DNA of 64,000 nt from Gordionus sp. m RMFG-2023. Taxonomy: Eukaryota > Nematomorpha > Gordioida > Chordodea > Parachordodidae. Shown piece after piece: positions 37,801-48,952 of this stretch. Location of the stretch: the NCBI RefSeq assembly GCF_954871325.1, contig NC_088779.1, forward strand, positions 4,094,846-4,158,845. The letters are read 5' to 3'. Position 1 is the first letter of the stretch. Each line of letters starts with the position of its first letter. The translations under genes were made by a program, and so were the position numbers. The notes below the pieces were generated by a model. The model saw only the letters and a list, made by a program, of their open reading frames with translations, ran no database searches and was not told where the DNA came from.

Positions 37801-39590
37801 TTCTTAAATACATCTTACTAGTATAGATGAAGAACGTGATATAATAAAATAATCGGGGATTTTATAAGTTGCGATGATCAAAATATTTTAAGTGATATCA
37901 TAAATTTCAAAAAAGCGGCGTTTAATAACAAATTAGGTGTAAACGTTAACGTCCAGGTTCTCAAGTTAATGGAATGGGCTTTGCTAACCCATGCTTATTT
38001 AGAAGTGACATTTTACTAACAATTCCTAGGTTCTATTTATTCCTTCAGAAAAGAAATTGATGGATTTGGATGGCTAATATTCTTACCAAAATAGTGAAAA
38101 ACAAGATTCTGCCACTGAGAGCGAAACATATGTTATTTGAATGACAATGAAACTTAAAAAAAAACTATATATTATAAAATTAATTTTAATAGATTTATTT
38201 TTACTATTTATCTATTTATATATAAAATAAAAGTCAATATTGTAAAACATTTGTATTTGAATTTAACCTTTGATCGATTCAAATTAAACAATCCTATTTT
38301 TACATTCTCCTTAATAAGATTTTCAGTACATGCTGTCACAATCCAATCTCAAAATAATCTTGCAAATAAATTCACCCAAATCTTCGAAATAACTTTTTCT
38401 TTTTTTTTAAATTTAGAAAGGATCTTCTATATTATTTATATAGGCATGAATAATATGCAATTGCATTATCTCATGAGGTTCCGATACTTTTTTTTTTACT
38501 ATGTTCCAATTGCCTATATTTTTTTTATATTTAATCATACACGCATAATAAGAGCGGTAGAACTGGAAACTGAAACCGGTCCAAATCTTGAGATCGGTTA
38601 ACTGTAACCCCTTTTCAAAATTCCTTGGAAAACCAAAACAGTAAAAAAAATCATTTTTTTTAACCAAATATTTGCGTGATTTTCATATTATTAGTATTAT
38701 TATTATACACTATGGGAAATTATATCGATTTTATTTATTGGCGAAAGATATCTTTTTTATTAACGTAAAAAAATTTAGCCATTTTAAATATAGTAGTCAA
38801 TAAATATAGTATATAAAGCGATAAAATTAGATTTTTAATCAAAAATAATTGTAATTAATTAATTATTTTATTTATTTTTCTTTTTACCTAATTTTTCCAT
38901 TTGCTTATAATATCGATAAACTACTTCACTTTGCCCCATCGAAAAATCTTTCTTAGAATTATCGCTAAGATTATAATACGGATGGGTTGATGGCTTTCAT
39001 AATCATACAAATTTAAAACATATATTATATTAAAATGTGTAAAGAAATTTTTGTAATCCTATCAGAAACCTTCATCGGTCTTAATTTTTTGACCTAGCCC
39101 GGCCCAGGCCCGATGAAAATTAGCAATATTTAAATATATTTAGGCAATCATTTTGTTTACAATAACTGAAATTTATTATTATTGGAAGAAAAAAAACAAA
39201 CAATATTTCATTTAAATTAGCAACTGTTTTAACTATTATAAATTTAAATTTAATAATTTTAGGCCCAAGCCCAGCCCAAGGGCCGGCCAGGTATGGGCAT
39301 GCGGGCCACGGGCTGGCCCGGCTCATGATGGTCTCTGAATCCTACAAGATAAAATTTTTTAATAAAACCTGGACAATAAATTTTTCTTTGATAAATTTGA
39401 TTACGATCGGATCATCTTCGGATAAATTTCTATCGAATATATAGTTATAATTAACGAGGTCCATTGCTAAATTGCTATTGGTGGGAAGAAAATACAAATT
39501 TTTTATTCCGATATTTCTCAATAATATAACGAATAAGAATAGGATGATGATTATCGAGAGTAATAATATTATTTTTTTTGATCTCAACAT
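31189..39590 (-). CDS. Star-like FkbM-family methyltransferase-domain membrane protein (six exons, complete)
   Basis: Exons (minus): 39590-39369, 38993-38888, 35391-35177, 33985-33840, 32149-32029, 31371-31189; phases 0,1,0,2,0; 330 aa ending TAG. Residues 1-6 are basic, 7-24 a membrane anchor (IILLLSIIIILFLFVILL), so type II with the domain in the lumen or outside. Then EDDPIVIKFIKEKF (58-71), PSTHPYYNLS (75-84) and SMGQ (92-95), as in animal Star-like proteins. FkbM domain: GFFIESGALDGE (118-129, SAM loop), LLIEADP (146-152), DYFSLDVEGAELEVL (245-259), then VEFFHVPGG and NDIVFV near the C terminus. No frame breaks. In the family, Drosophila Star helps export EGF-like ligands; catalysis is unproven for Star, so the reaction here is unknown. 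The donor of exon 3 (GTCAAT) is weak. Confidence 0.92.
31814..31876. repeat. (GAAA)n microsatellite
   Basis: About 15 uninterrupted GAAA units inside intron 5 of the FkbM gene. It creates a Lys/Glu-rich open frame on the plus strand that is not a gene. Confidence 0.9.
33241..33640 (-). mobile_element. LINE 3' fragment in FkbM intron 4
   Basis: Minus-strand translation gives the post-RT tail of an RTE-like LINE in pieces: MEMRMLRMIARV, LGSLKVVPIKTKIM, YGHTMRKP, VESLEVMGKIKRGRPKLQWG. At least three frame changes or stops separate them. It is a 5' truncated, old copy from a family different from the LINE at 177-2540, and lies in the same orientation as the host gene. Confidence 0.75.
33647..33701. 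repeat. 22-bp inverted repeat with 11-bp loop
   Basis: TCTCGTCTGATTATTTGG (33647 onward, 22-bp arm to 33668) pairs with the arm 33680-33701 with one mismatch. It abuts the 5' break of the LINE fragment. Confidence 0.7.
34166..34371. mobile_element. TAGTGTTGTTAAA-family hAT MITE (FkbM intron 3)
   Basis: 206 bp from TATACTGTTGTTAAA to TTTAACAACACTA, flanked by exact 8-bp duplications ATCACATG (34158-34165 and 34372-34379). Confidence 0.85.
35430..35920. repeat. Inverted-repeat element with CCGGTTTC motifs (FkbM intron 2)
   Basis: Left part is rich in GTTTCCGGT / ACCGGTTCC strings (35435-35515) and the right part in the complementary GGAACCGAA / AACCGGAAA strings (35845-35905), as in a diverged MITE. 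It lies just upstream of exon 3. Boundaries are approximate. Confidence 0.4.
39063..39337. mobile_element. GC-ended hAT-type MITE (FkbM intron 1)
   Basis: 275 bp, CAGAAACCTTCATCGG to CATGATGGTCTCTG, with GC-rich inner zones (AGCCCGGCCCAGGCCC and GGGCTGGCCCGGC). Flanks AATCCTAT (39055-39062) and AATCCTAC (39338-39345) agree at 7 of 8. Confidence 0.75.
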
Positions 39591-40396
39591 TTTTTATTTT
39601 ATTTTATTTTTTTTTTTTTGAAAACGAAATTATTTGAATTTTTAAAATATAATACGGATAGAAGAAACATTCATAGTTAAAATGTTTACTAAAATATGTA
39701 TAATAATCATTTATTATTACCTTTTTAAAAAATTGTTGATTATTTTTATTTTTTATTGCTTAAATTTTAGAATTCGAAAAAATTTCCATCTCTCCTCAAA
39801 CAAATTTTAAATCAATATATAAAATATCGTTTAGTTGTAATACTTTTATTTGTTCAAATATATTTATTGGCAAACATTTATTATCATTTTTTTTTTAAAA
39901 ATAAATATTAAAACGATAGGGTTCTTGTTTCGGGCGATTTCCGTAACGGTTTTAAGAAAGATCTAGATTTTATCTTAATTTATTATTCAAAATTAAAAGG
40001 TAATTATACAAACAAAGATTATTTAAAAAAATTTTTCAAAAAAATTGGATGCAAAATATGAATGAATGATTTTTTATAATTGTTTATTTTATTTTTTTTG
40101 AATCTCTGAATGTTTCTTCAAAATCCATTTAAGCATCGTTCATGGTAAGCCTAAAATATTTGTCGCTTAAGCGACGCGTAATAATACAAGATGGAGAATG
40201 TTAAATTATACAGCTACGCTATTTGTATAGCGATAAATTACCTATCGCTTGAATGACAGTTTGGTATTTCACTGAGGGCGAAAAAATCTCTTATTTCATG
40301 GGAAATTTATTATAGCACGCTAAAAGTGTAAACACTCAAAATTCTTGTGCAATTTTTCAGCTTTTGAACTCCTTAATTTTTTTAAATTCTAATTAT

Positions 40397-40618
40397 TAGT
40401 TCGTTTTGAGCCGATTATTAAAAAACGGCTCACTCAGTATTTCATCCAGAAAAATTAGAATACTAAGCTGGCCTGAAGATTTTGCTCATAGAGGGAACCA
40501 AGGTGTGGACATATATTAACGAAATTCTCGAGGGCTAAGGCAATATTTTTCTAGCTAAAATATTGAGTTAACCATTTTTAAAAAAAATCGGCTCAAAACG
40601 CGCCGTTTAACAACACTA
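40397..40618. mobile_element. TAGTGTTGTTAAA-family hAT MITE
   Basis: 222 bp. The left end has lost most of its terminal repeat (TAGT directly followed by TCGTTTTGAGCCG); the right end is GCCGTTTAACAACACTA. Exact 8-bp duplication CTAATTAT at 40389-40396 and 40619-40626, which fixes the termini of the family. Confidence 0.88.
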
Positions 40619-40820
40619 CTAATTATTTACCGATTACATCATATTATCCCGGGCTTGCGAGATAGGATGCTGAAAGGAAAAGATGTAATATATATATTTT
40701 TATAAAAAAAAATTGCCAACTATTTTAAAACAATAAATTTGTTCAATATTAATTATTAATTTTAAAATAGATTTAAAAAACTTAAAAATTGAAGAAAAAA
40801 AAATAAAATATCAAAATAAT

Positions 40821-41035
40821 TAGTGTAGTTTAAAAAGTCCGATTTGGGATCGTTTTTTAAAAAAAACAGCCGAATTAAAATTATAACCAAAATAGTATTA
40901 TGTTGAACCTGGAGAAGATTTTGTTTATAGATGGTAGAAAGGTTTGGACCATCTATTTGACAAATCTCGAGGCTGAAATATAATTATTATATTGCGCTAA
41001 AATCTTACCCGAATCTAGCTTTTCAACAACCCTAC
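40821..41035. mobile_element. Diverged MITE of the same superfamily
   Basis: Starts TAGTGTAGTTTAAAAAG and ends TTTTCAACAACCCTA; internal strings such as AAAATAGTATTATGTTGAACC resemble the 51534-51707 copy. Target duplication not clear. Confidence 0.5.
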
Positions 41036-41214
41036 CAAAATTTCCTACCATATTCTGCTGCCAAATAACGATTCGAAAATTGTGAAAACGAATTAATATT
41101 TATTTATTTTTTTATAAAGTAGTAACCTTAACAATCATATGGACAAAATTGATAAAATTTAGGGTCTATCTATTATTCGGAAGGAACGAAAATCGATGTG
41201 GTTTAACCCAAACC

Positions 41215-41395
41215 AGTGTTATTAAAAGAGCTCGTTTTGAGCCGATTTTTTTAAAATAGTTAACACAATATTTTAACCAGAAAAATATTGATTTCGATAA
41301 TATATGTCTAGACCTATGTCTATTAGCAAAATCTTCAGGCTTGCGTAGTATTTTCCTGGATAAAATAAATAATGAGTTTGCCGTTTAACAACACT
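41215..41395. mobile_element. TAGTGTTGTTAAA-family hAT MITE
   Basis: Starts AGTGTTATTAAAAGAGC and ends GCCGTTTAACAACACT. Flanks AACCCAAACC and AACCCAAAACC are near-identical, consistent with a drifted target duplication. Confidence 0.7.
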
Positions 41396-42389
41396 AACCC
41401 AAAACCTTTGGATAAGATTTCCATTAAAAATATACTTTTTTTTTTAAAAAAAAAATTGGCTCGGATTTTTTTAAGGTTTTTTTTACTCCATTTTACGCTG
41501 TTTTTATACCCTGGTTTATGGTATTTATTAAATTATGAAAATATATTAATTTTCTTAATCTTTGTAAAAAAAAATTATTTAAAATCAGATATTATTTTAT
41601 ACTCTTTATTTATAGTTTCCCATTCAAATTTCTCTTAAACTCAATCTTATTAAAAGGATTTTTTTTTAAAAAATAAAATGAATATAAGTTATTTACGTAT
41701 ATATTTGAGCAAATAAGATGTAATATTGACTCTGGTATAATTTAGGAATATACGCCCAAGGCCAGTTTTTTTTGTGCATTTGATCTGTTTCTCACCCTTT
41801 TTCATCAACCGAGTTTATAATATACACATTTTATTTTTTCGCAAATGTTACAGTTACATTTTGTATCTATAATCATTACATTTGCAACCTATAAAAGTTT
41901 AGAAAAAAAAATAATATATAAAATTTACTGATCAAAAATTTTTTATAAGAAAAATAGGCCATACTGGCAATGACATAATACCTAGACTTGACGATGCATT
42001 CATTTAAAAGTGTACATCAATGAAAACAGCTGAGGACGCCATATTTGATAACCCATATCAATATTAAAAAAATTTTAAACGAGAGGGCCAATTTATTCCG
42101 ATGTCTGACCCAAATTTTATTTAAAGAATTGCCTGATCATCGAGATAATAAGAAAAGAAAACAAGTTATTAATTTAATAGTAGTTTTTATAACATGAGAA
42201 TAATTACCATATGGGTTACCAAAATATCGGGTGCAACTTGCATTCAACGAACGCTAAAATTTGAAATTTATAATATTTTTTTTAAAATATATTTTCAAAT
42301 TTTGAAAAAGATCAGGTCAAAATCAAAAGAACGATCTATCTAGAAAAGGATCTCTTCCCTTCTCAGAGGAATTTTTCTAAAAATTTGTA

Positions 42390-42720
42390 TCGCGATTCAG
42401 AATCGTCGATCCTTTGATCCGATACTTTAACAATTCCATTTCTGATTCATATACAATATATATACGTTAGGAAAATAAAATAAATCATGATCTATGGTCA
42501 CATACTAAAATTTAAATCTTTTTGAAAAATTAAAAAAAACATATAAGAATTTTCCTAAATTATTCAGATTTTTTTTTTATTAAATCAAATCGTTATGCGT
42601 TTGTTTGTATACATGCACTTATTATTATAATAAATATAGAGAGAGTTTTAATTTAAATCTATTGAAGTGACTTGATATGATAAACATACGAGCTAAGCTT
42701 TCAATGGTGTTATTGATGTA
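42390..42720. repeat. Duplicate of the 3' flank of the FkbM gene
   Basis: This block aligns by eye with 30880-31185, the sequence just beyond the FkbM stop codon. Shared order of strings: a GATCC(T/A)ATA-like block with TTTAACAATTC / TTTAATAATTC, TAAGAATTTTCC(T/C)AAATTATT, a run leading to AAAT(C/T)AAAT(C/T)GTTA, and GAAGTGACTTGAT / GGAGTGACATGAT. Exon 6 itself was not found to its right, so a second FkbM copy is either truncated or gone. Confidence 0.5.
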
Positions 42721-42837
42721 AAAATTATTTTTATTAAATATAATTATCTGAATTTTATTATTATTTTATTTATTTTTTTATGTTTATAAATAATTTTAGT
42801 CAAGATATTTTAAAAATAATTTTTTTCTAAAATATTT

Positions 42838-42893
42838 TCTTTCTTTCTTTTTCTTTCTTTCTTTCTTTCTTTCTTTCTTTTTTTTTTTTTTTT
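42838..42893. repeat. (CTTT)n / poly-T simple repeat
   Basis: Ten or so CTTT units followed by a poly-T run. Confidence 0.85.
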
Positions 42894-43002
42894 TATAATC
42901 AAAAAGGTAAAAAGTATGAAATGTTTATAAATTGTAAATAATATTAAATGACAATTATATGAAATTATTATTTGATAGCACTGTAAATTTTAGTGTTCAA
43001 AG

Positions 43003-44489
43003 CAGAGTTGTTAAAGTAGCGCGCTAAATTTTTTGGTAGCTATAGCTAATAACGGCTGCTTTTTTTGTAATTATTTAATTTTTTAGCGCGCTACTTTTTT
43101 TGAAAGTAGCTAAGTAGCCGCTATTTTTAAAAAATATAATGAAGGTAAGTGTAAACATGAATTAAATATAATATCATAATTAATTATAATTTTTATGATT
43201 TATTATTTAATTTTGAAATTAAAATATAATTTCAATTTGTAATTTTTATTTTCATTTGTATTATAAACCTTATCATCGCCTATGGATATCCAAATCGTTG
43301 AAAGTGATTCAGACGATGATATTAATGAAATGGAAGATACCAGGGAAGAAAATGTTATTAGCTATAATACAAATTTCATTCACTAGATTTGAAAATTTTT
43401 TAAAATAAATATATAACCAAAACTGGTTTCAAATTTATTTGTTTAAAATGTAAAAAAAATATTTCCTCAAATCAATCCAGTAGCTATAGCAACACCCTGA
43501 AGAAACACATAAAGGTAAATTGTCATTTTTACATTCTAATAATATTTATTTTATAAGACTGTTCATGAGTTTTAAGGAAATGGAGGAACATCTAAATAAT
43601 TTTGGTATAGGCGACTCTACATCCAAAAAGACTCATTCAATTCAAACCAAATTAATTAATAATGCAAATGACAATATTTCTCAGAAATTGGCTGATAAAG
43701 TTGTTATTGATTTTATAATTTATACAGTTCAGCCAATGTCCTTAGTTGATAATCCATCATTTACCATGATGATTAAAACTTTATCCCCCTGGTACAACAA
43801 TTTTATGCCGCCAGTCACTAATGATAAAGATAGCAAATAACTTTAAAATGATGAAAGATGCTCTAATAGTAGAGATATTATATATATGCACCACGGGAGA
43901 TAGTTGAACATACAGAAGGTAAAAACTTATTTATATTTATAAATTGATCTGATTAAATATTTTTGAGCTAATTTGGGAATCACAGGCCATTGGCTAGATC
44001 TAGGACTTTAAAAAGAAGATCTGTGGCATTAGCCCTCTAAATGATAATAGGATGCTAGACATACGATGTACTTGCAAATAAAATTATTGAAATCTATCTT
44101 ATAAGAAAAATATGCATATAAGATTAAATACGCCCTTATATTAAAAATATGAAGATTAAATACACCCTTACCCTCAAGTGCTAGTGTCGAGAGATTTAAT
44201 AAGGCATAACTTATACTTTCTGATAGTCGCTATAGACTTGGGGATGATAATATTGAAATGATTTGATTATTAAAATGCAAGAAAATACCATAAATAAATT
44301 TTTTTTATAATTAAAACTAACTATATTTTAATATTTATAAATAAATGTTGATTTTTATATATTTCTATACAATAACATTATAAGCAAAAAATAAAAAATT
44401 TGTTTGTAAATTTTTTTTATAAGCCACTTTTTTTAACAAATAGCGATAGCGGTAGCACGCAACTTTTAAAGTAACGTTTAACAACTCTG
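43003..44489 (+). mobile_element. hAT transposon, internally shrunken, with BED finger remnant
   Basis: 1.49 kb. Both ends read CAGAGTTGTTAAA inward (13 of 13). Flanks GTTCAAAG (42995-43002) and GTTTAAAG (44490-44497) are an 8-bp duplication with one mismatch. Plus-strand remnants: MDIQIVESDSDDDINEMED at 43282, a BED-type finger (CLKCKKNISS ... LKKHIK) near 43450-43515, an N-terminal hAT segment at 43577-43840 (IQTKLINNANDNISQKLADK), and the dimerisation motif SSASVERFNKA near 44175. The catalytic core is missing, so it cannot move on its own. Frame breaks separate the parts. Confidence 0.88.
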
Positions 44490-45027
44490 GTTTAAAGTTA
44501 GTATAATAAATAGTGAGATCGAATATGTAATAATTAAGAAAATAAAAACAGTTTTTATAATATTTTTTTTGATTTTATATTATAAGTTTTTTTCTACTTT
44601 ATAAATCTGATATATTTTAATAAATTAAAAATTGCTACCCTCAATTCTTGATCTTAATAATTATTAATTAAATTTGGGAGTGGGGTATAACTTTCCTCTC
44701 TCATTCAAAACTTCGAATTTTAGTTTCACACAATCATATAATATAAATCGAATTTTTAGGTGGGGGTTTATCGAATAAATTTTTAAGATGAAGCGCTGTT
44801 TTATTCATTAAATCGAAATAACAGTATTTAAATAACGGAGTTTTAAAATCGGAGATATAGTATTAAAATTGCGTTAATTTCTTTTTGATTTTTTTTCTTT
44901 AAATATGAAAGTATAACAAGTATGTTCTCTTCCTGACGGTATAAATTGATTATTAAAACAAAACTCATAAGTTGATTCATCATTTTGAATCCTACTTTAA
45001 AAAAAAAGTTGCACGGAAGGAATCATA

Positions 45028-45421
45028 TTAGCACCAATGTTTTTTTCGGGAAATGTGTTATTTTTTTTAACACCTTTTTTTGAGCGCGTTTTTTTAAAAT
45101 TTAAAAATCTGATTTTAACGGAAATGTGTGCCTCCATGTTTGGAATACCTCTCTTATGTAATGTAGACAATTTTGTTGTTCATCTTTGAGCCATTTGTAA
45201 TTTATATAAAAAAAAATATATGAAAAATCTAACATAAATTTTTATTAAGTTTAAAAGTTCATAGCAAATTTGTCTGAAATTCACAGGGTAAGTATTCCAA
45301 ACGTGACGGCATACATTTCCGGATCAGATTTGACAATTTTTTTTAAAAAAACGCGCTTAAAAAAATAATTTAAATTTTAAAAAAAATTAACGTTGCTATA
45401 AAAAAACACATTGACGCCTAA
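45028..45421. mobile_element. Long inverted-repeat MITE
   Basis: Complementary ends TTAGCACCAATG... and ...CATTGACGCCTAA, followed inward by TGAGCGCGTTTTTTT and AAAAAAACGCGCTTA, then GTTTGGAATACC / GTATTCCAAAC. The arms are about 150 bp and diverged. Relatives at about 6895-7250 and 12055-12245 share the inner part. Confidence 0.6.
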
Positions 45422-45980
45422 CATACCTGGGATTGAGTGGGAATTTTATTGATTTGAAGATTGGGTTTCAAAATATGCGGCCCGGCCCGGGTATAATGCA
45501 GGTCTCTGATATATATGTATGTATTAGCATGGATAAACGAAAAGCTCATATAGATTTTATCTTAAAATATACAAAGATTGATATTTTTTTTATATTAGTC
45601 AATTTTTATTATATATACAAAAAATTTATGATCAAAATATATTATTGTTTATATTATTTTTATATTTGCCATGCCAGATAAGATATATATAATGCCCAAA
45701 ATTATATTAAAAAAAAAAAAATTGACAAATATTTATATCAAAGACGCAGAGGTACCAATTACGCAGTCCGGCTCGGGTTTTATATTTTCGGGCCCTGCCA
45801 GGATAATTATAAAATATATTATATATATTTTCTATTTTTATAGCCAATGTGGGCGACTTAAAATATTTAGTTTTAAAATATACAGCCCGGTACGGGTATA
45901 TTAAATATATATAAAATTACGATCTGACCCTTGTGCCCCAGATCGGGTCGAGCCTGCATGTCTCCGATATTTATTAAAAT
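45422..45980. repeat. Remnants of GC-ended hAT-type MITEs
   Basis: Strings CGGCCCGGCCCGGGTAT and GCAGGTCTCTG (ending near 45510) match ends of the 27476 and 39063 elements. A second piece with GGCTCGGG and CCTGCATGTCTCCG ends lies at about 45750-45966. Boundaries and target duplications are unclear. Confidence 0.45.
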
Positions 45981-46035
45981 TATGCTTGGCCTGATTTGTG
46001 TGGAATTCATACCGGTTCTATTTTTCATTCATTCT

Positions 46036-46207
46036 TTCTTCTCTTCTCTTCTCTTCTCTTCTCTTCTCTTCTCTTCTCTTCTCTTCTCTTCTCTTCTCTT
46101 CTCTTCTCTTCTCTTCTCTTCTCTTCTCTTCTCTTCTCTTCTCTTCTCTTCTCTTCTCTTCTCTTCTCTTCTCTTCTCTTCTCTTCTCTTCTCTTCTCTT
46201 CTCTTCT
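46036..46207. repeat. (CTCTT)n microsatellite, about 34 perfect units
   Basis: About 172 bp of uninterrupted CTCTT. It produces long Ser/Leu/Phe open frames in all three plus frames, none of which is a gene. Confidence 0.97.
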
Positions 46208-46209
46208 AC

Positions 46210-48840
46210 CCGAGGATTTTAAATCTAAAATTGAAATGCTATAAGAAAAATAATATATGAAGCAAATTTTCCAAAATGTTTAAACGTATTTTTATTCTTT
46301 ACATACATTTCTCTACGTTAGAAATTAATATTTAAGAAAAAAATCTTTTAATTTTAAAACTTTAAGAATTATGTAAAACACCCGGGGTGCCTATTATCCT
46401 TTCACGTTGCATGTCATAGCTTCTTTATTTTTAGATTTTGAAAAAAAAAATTGAGAAAATGTTAATTCTAAATAAATAAATGATAATAAATTTGTCGAAT
46501 ATGTTAAATTCACGAGGTTCATCTATATTATATATATATCACCAAGAATAACTTGTTGTCACTTTGTCATATAATTTACAAAAAATAAGTCAATTATCTT
46601 CATTCGAATGTTCTTAAAAATTTAGTTTTTTTTTAAATTCAGAATAATCCCTGTTTAAAAATGGCTAATACTTAACCCGCCTAAATCTGCCCAAAGTTTT
46701 CATTGGTATTTTAAAATTTTATTTTGATAATATTGATATTGTATAATTTTTAAAAAATGATAAAACACTGAAATATTAAAACAACTATATAAAAATATGT
46801 AATTTATCATTCAGAATCGATATTTAGTTCGAGTAACAATAATCATTTTGTAAAAAATATAAAAAAAATTAAAAAGTAATGACGCGTTAGAATTTAAATT
46901 TGCATTTATAATTTCTCATGAGCAAATCATATGTGCATGACATTTTAGACCTACTTAGGCACCTTATTAAAATACGTATCTGACTTAAATTTCAAATCAT
47001 AAAGTTTTATTAGTTTTAAAATTATTTGAGAAGAAATTACCTGCCCCGGGATAACTATCCCCGGTCTCCCCTTACTCACAACACTGGAAATTTAAGATAA
47101 TTTTGCAGGTTACTTTTGATTACTTTTTTTTAAATATTAATAATACTTGTTGATTACATATCTCGTTTATACTTTCTATTATAGTGAACAATAAATTGAA
47201 ATATTGATATAAAGAGGAAACTGAAATGCAAAAAAATAACAAATATTTTTTGAAATAATGATAGAATTAAATGCTCGTTTATACTAATATTCTGGAAACA
47301 TGATAATATTTACTTATTTATTTTTAATGTAGGAATCTTTTCACTTCAGGCGTATACGCAGAAGTGTGGGCGTGAGAGTGTAGGGGAACCTATCTAAGCC
47401 AAACAATTAAGATGTCGGCTAAAAATATTTATCAATTATCCTATCGTATACATATATTTCGATTTTATATTCACTGCAGAAATAAATACACTATTTATTT
47501 ATTCTATTGAATTAAATTTAGGATTTTTATATAAAAAAAACCACAAATCATTTAAAACTTGTTCTTTGCAAAAACTAATATTAAACATTTCATAAAAAAG
47601 ACTATGATTTGTTTTAGGTTTATGAGAATCACTGAAATGAAAATATTTTAGTGGAAAGTAAAATCAGGGCAAATGTAGATGACGAATTTCATAAATCAAA
47701 TGTCATCGTTGAGTCAAATTTATAACTATGTGAATTGAATATGTGTCTTCCTCAACTCGCAGCGCGGTAAGCTAACCCTTCAAAATTAATATAGAGTCAG
47801 TCAAAGAATACTATAAAATAAATCTCTTTACTCCCCCCCCCCTCCTAGATTCTTTTATAACTCAAATGAATGAAAGTTTCTTGATTAATCGGGCAGCACG
47901 CGCAAATCTGCAAATATACTACATGTACCGCATAATCCTTCCGTATAATATTCCAAATTTTGATAGAGAAAAATTAAATATTTGGCAGATTTTTATCGTG
48001 AGCGATGGGAATTTTTTTTCTTTCTACACTGGATGGATTAAATTTACAATTAACTAAACATTGATAAAATTTTTAGAATAATGCTTCCAGCCGCTTATTT
48101 TATATCTTAATTTGTATTCTGTAACCAAACTTATCGTATAATTTTTAATGCATACGTATATCTACTTATCACATATACTTTTTAATAGTGTAATATCTAT
48201 AATTTAACTACACTATAACATAAGTCATTAAAATATTATATAATGATCAGTATAATCCATGAATCTAAAAGTATATAAAATATTTTTATTAATAAATCAC
48301 TTTTTATACATAAAAATTAGAGGGAATGTAAATTAATTATTAAAAATAACATATTTGAGTGTGTATATTTTAGTTATATCGTACATTTATGTATTTATTC
48401 GCTTTTTCGACTATTTTTAAAATTTTATTCCATATAGCATAAATTAATTAATATTCCTTTTAGCCCGCAAAAATCGTTTAATACGTTAAAGACATTAATA
48501 TTCCAAAATTTACCTTTTGCAACTTAACCAGGTGGAATATTTTAACCGTTTTACCAATAACAGCTTACCCCAAGTACAAATCGTTATTACTTGACTTATA
48601 AAGCTATAACTTCAGATAGATTTTATTTTTATAATTAAGACTTTAAGCAACATGTATATCAATAAATCATGATGATAATTCATTTAAAATATATTATATC
48701 AAAAAGTGATACTTATAATTTATGGGTAAAAAATGGTTTCTTACAAAAGGTGAATATAAAAAATGAAATTTTTTTTACAAAATTTTTAAATAAACTTATT
48801 ATAATCTTTGTACTATGCTAAATAAACTAAATTGACTTCG
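46210..48840. other. Gene-free AT-rich stretch
   Basis: No exon, RNA gene or clear repeat recognised; a C-run at about 47831 and short AT-rich strings only. Confidence 0.45.
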
Positions 48841-48843
48841 TTT

Positions 48844-48950
48844 AAAAAGATTAATATAATTTTTATAACGTTAAAAAGATTAATATAATTTTTATAACGT
48901 TAAAAAATATATATAATTTTTATAACGTTAAAAAGATTAATATTATTTTA
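48844..48950. repeat. 28-bp minisatellite (part 1)
   Basis: Four copies of a unit AAAAAGATTAATATAATTTT followed by TATAACGTT, with the last diverging to ATTATTTTACT. It stops exactly where the 48953 element begins and resumes in altered form after 49588. Confidence 0.8.
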
Positions 48951-48952
48951 CT

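Noticed and set aside
45931-46260. Three overlapping plus-strand open frames of 74-109 codons
   Set aside because: They are translations of the CTCTT microsatellite and contain only SLLFS repeats.
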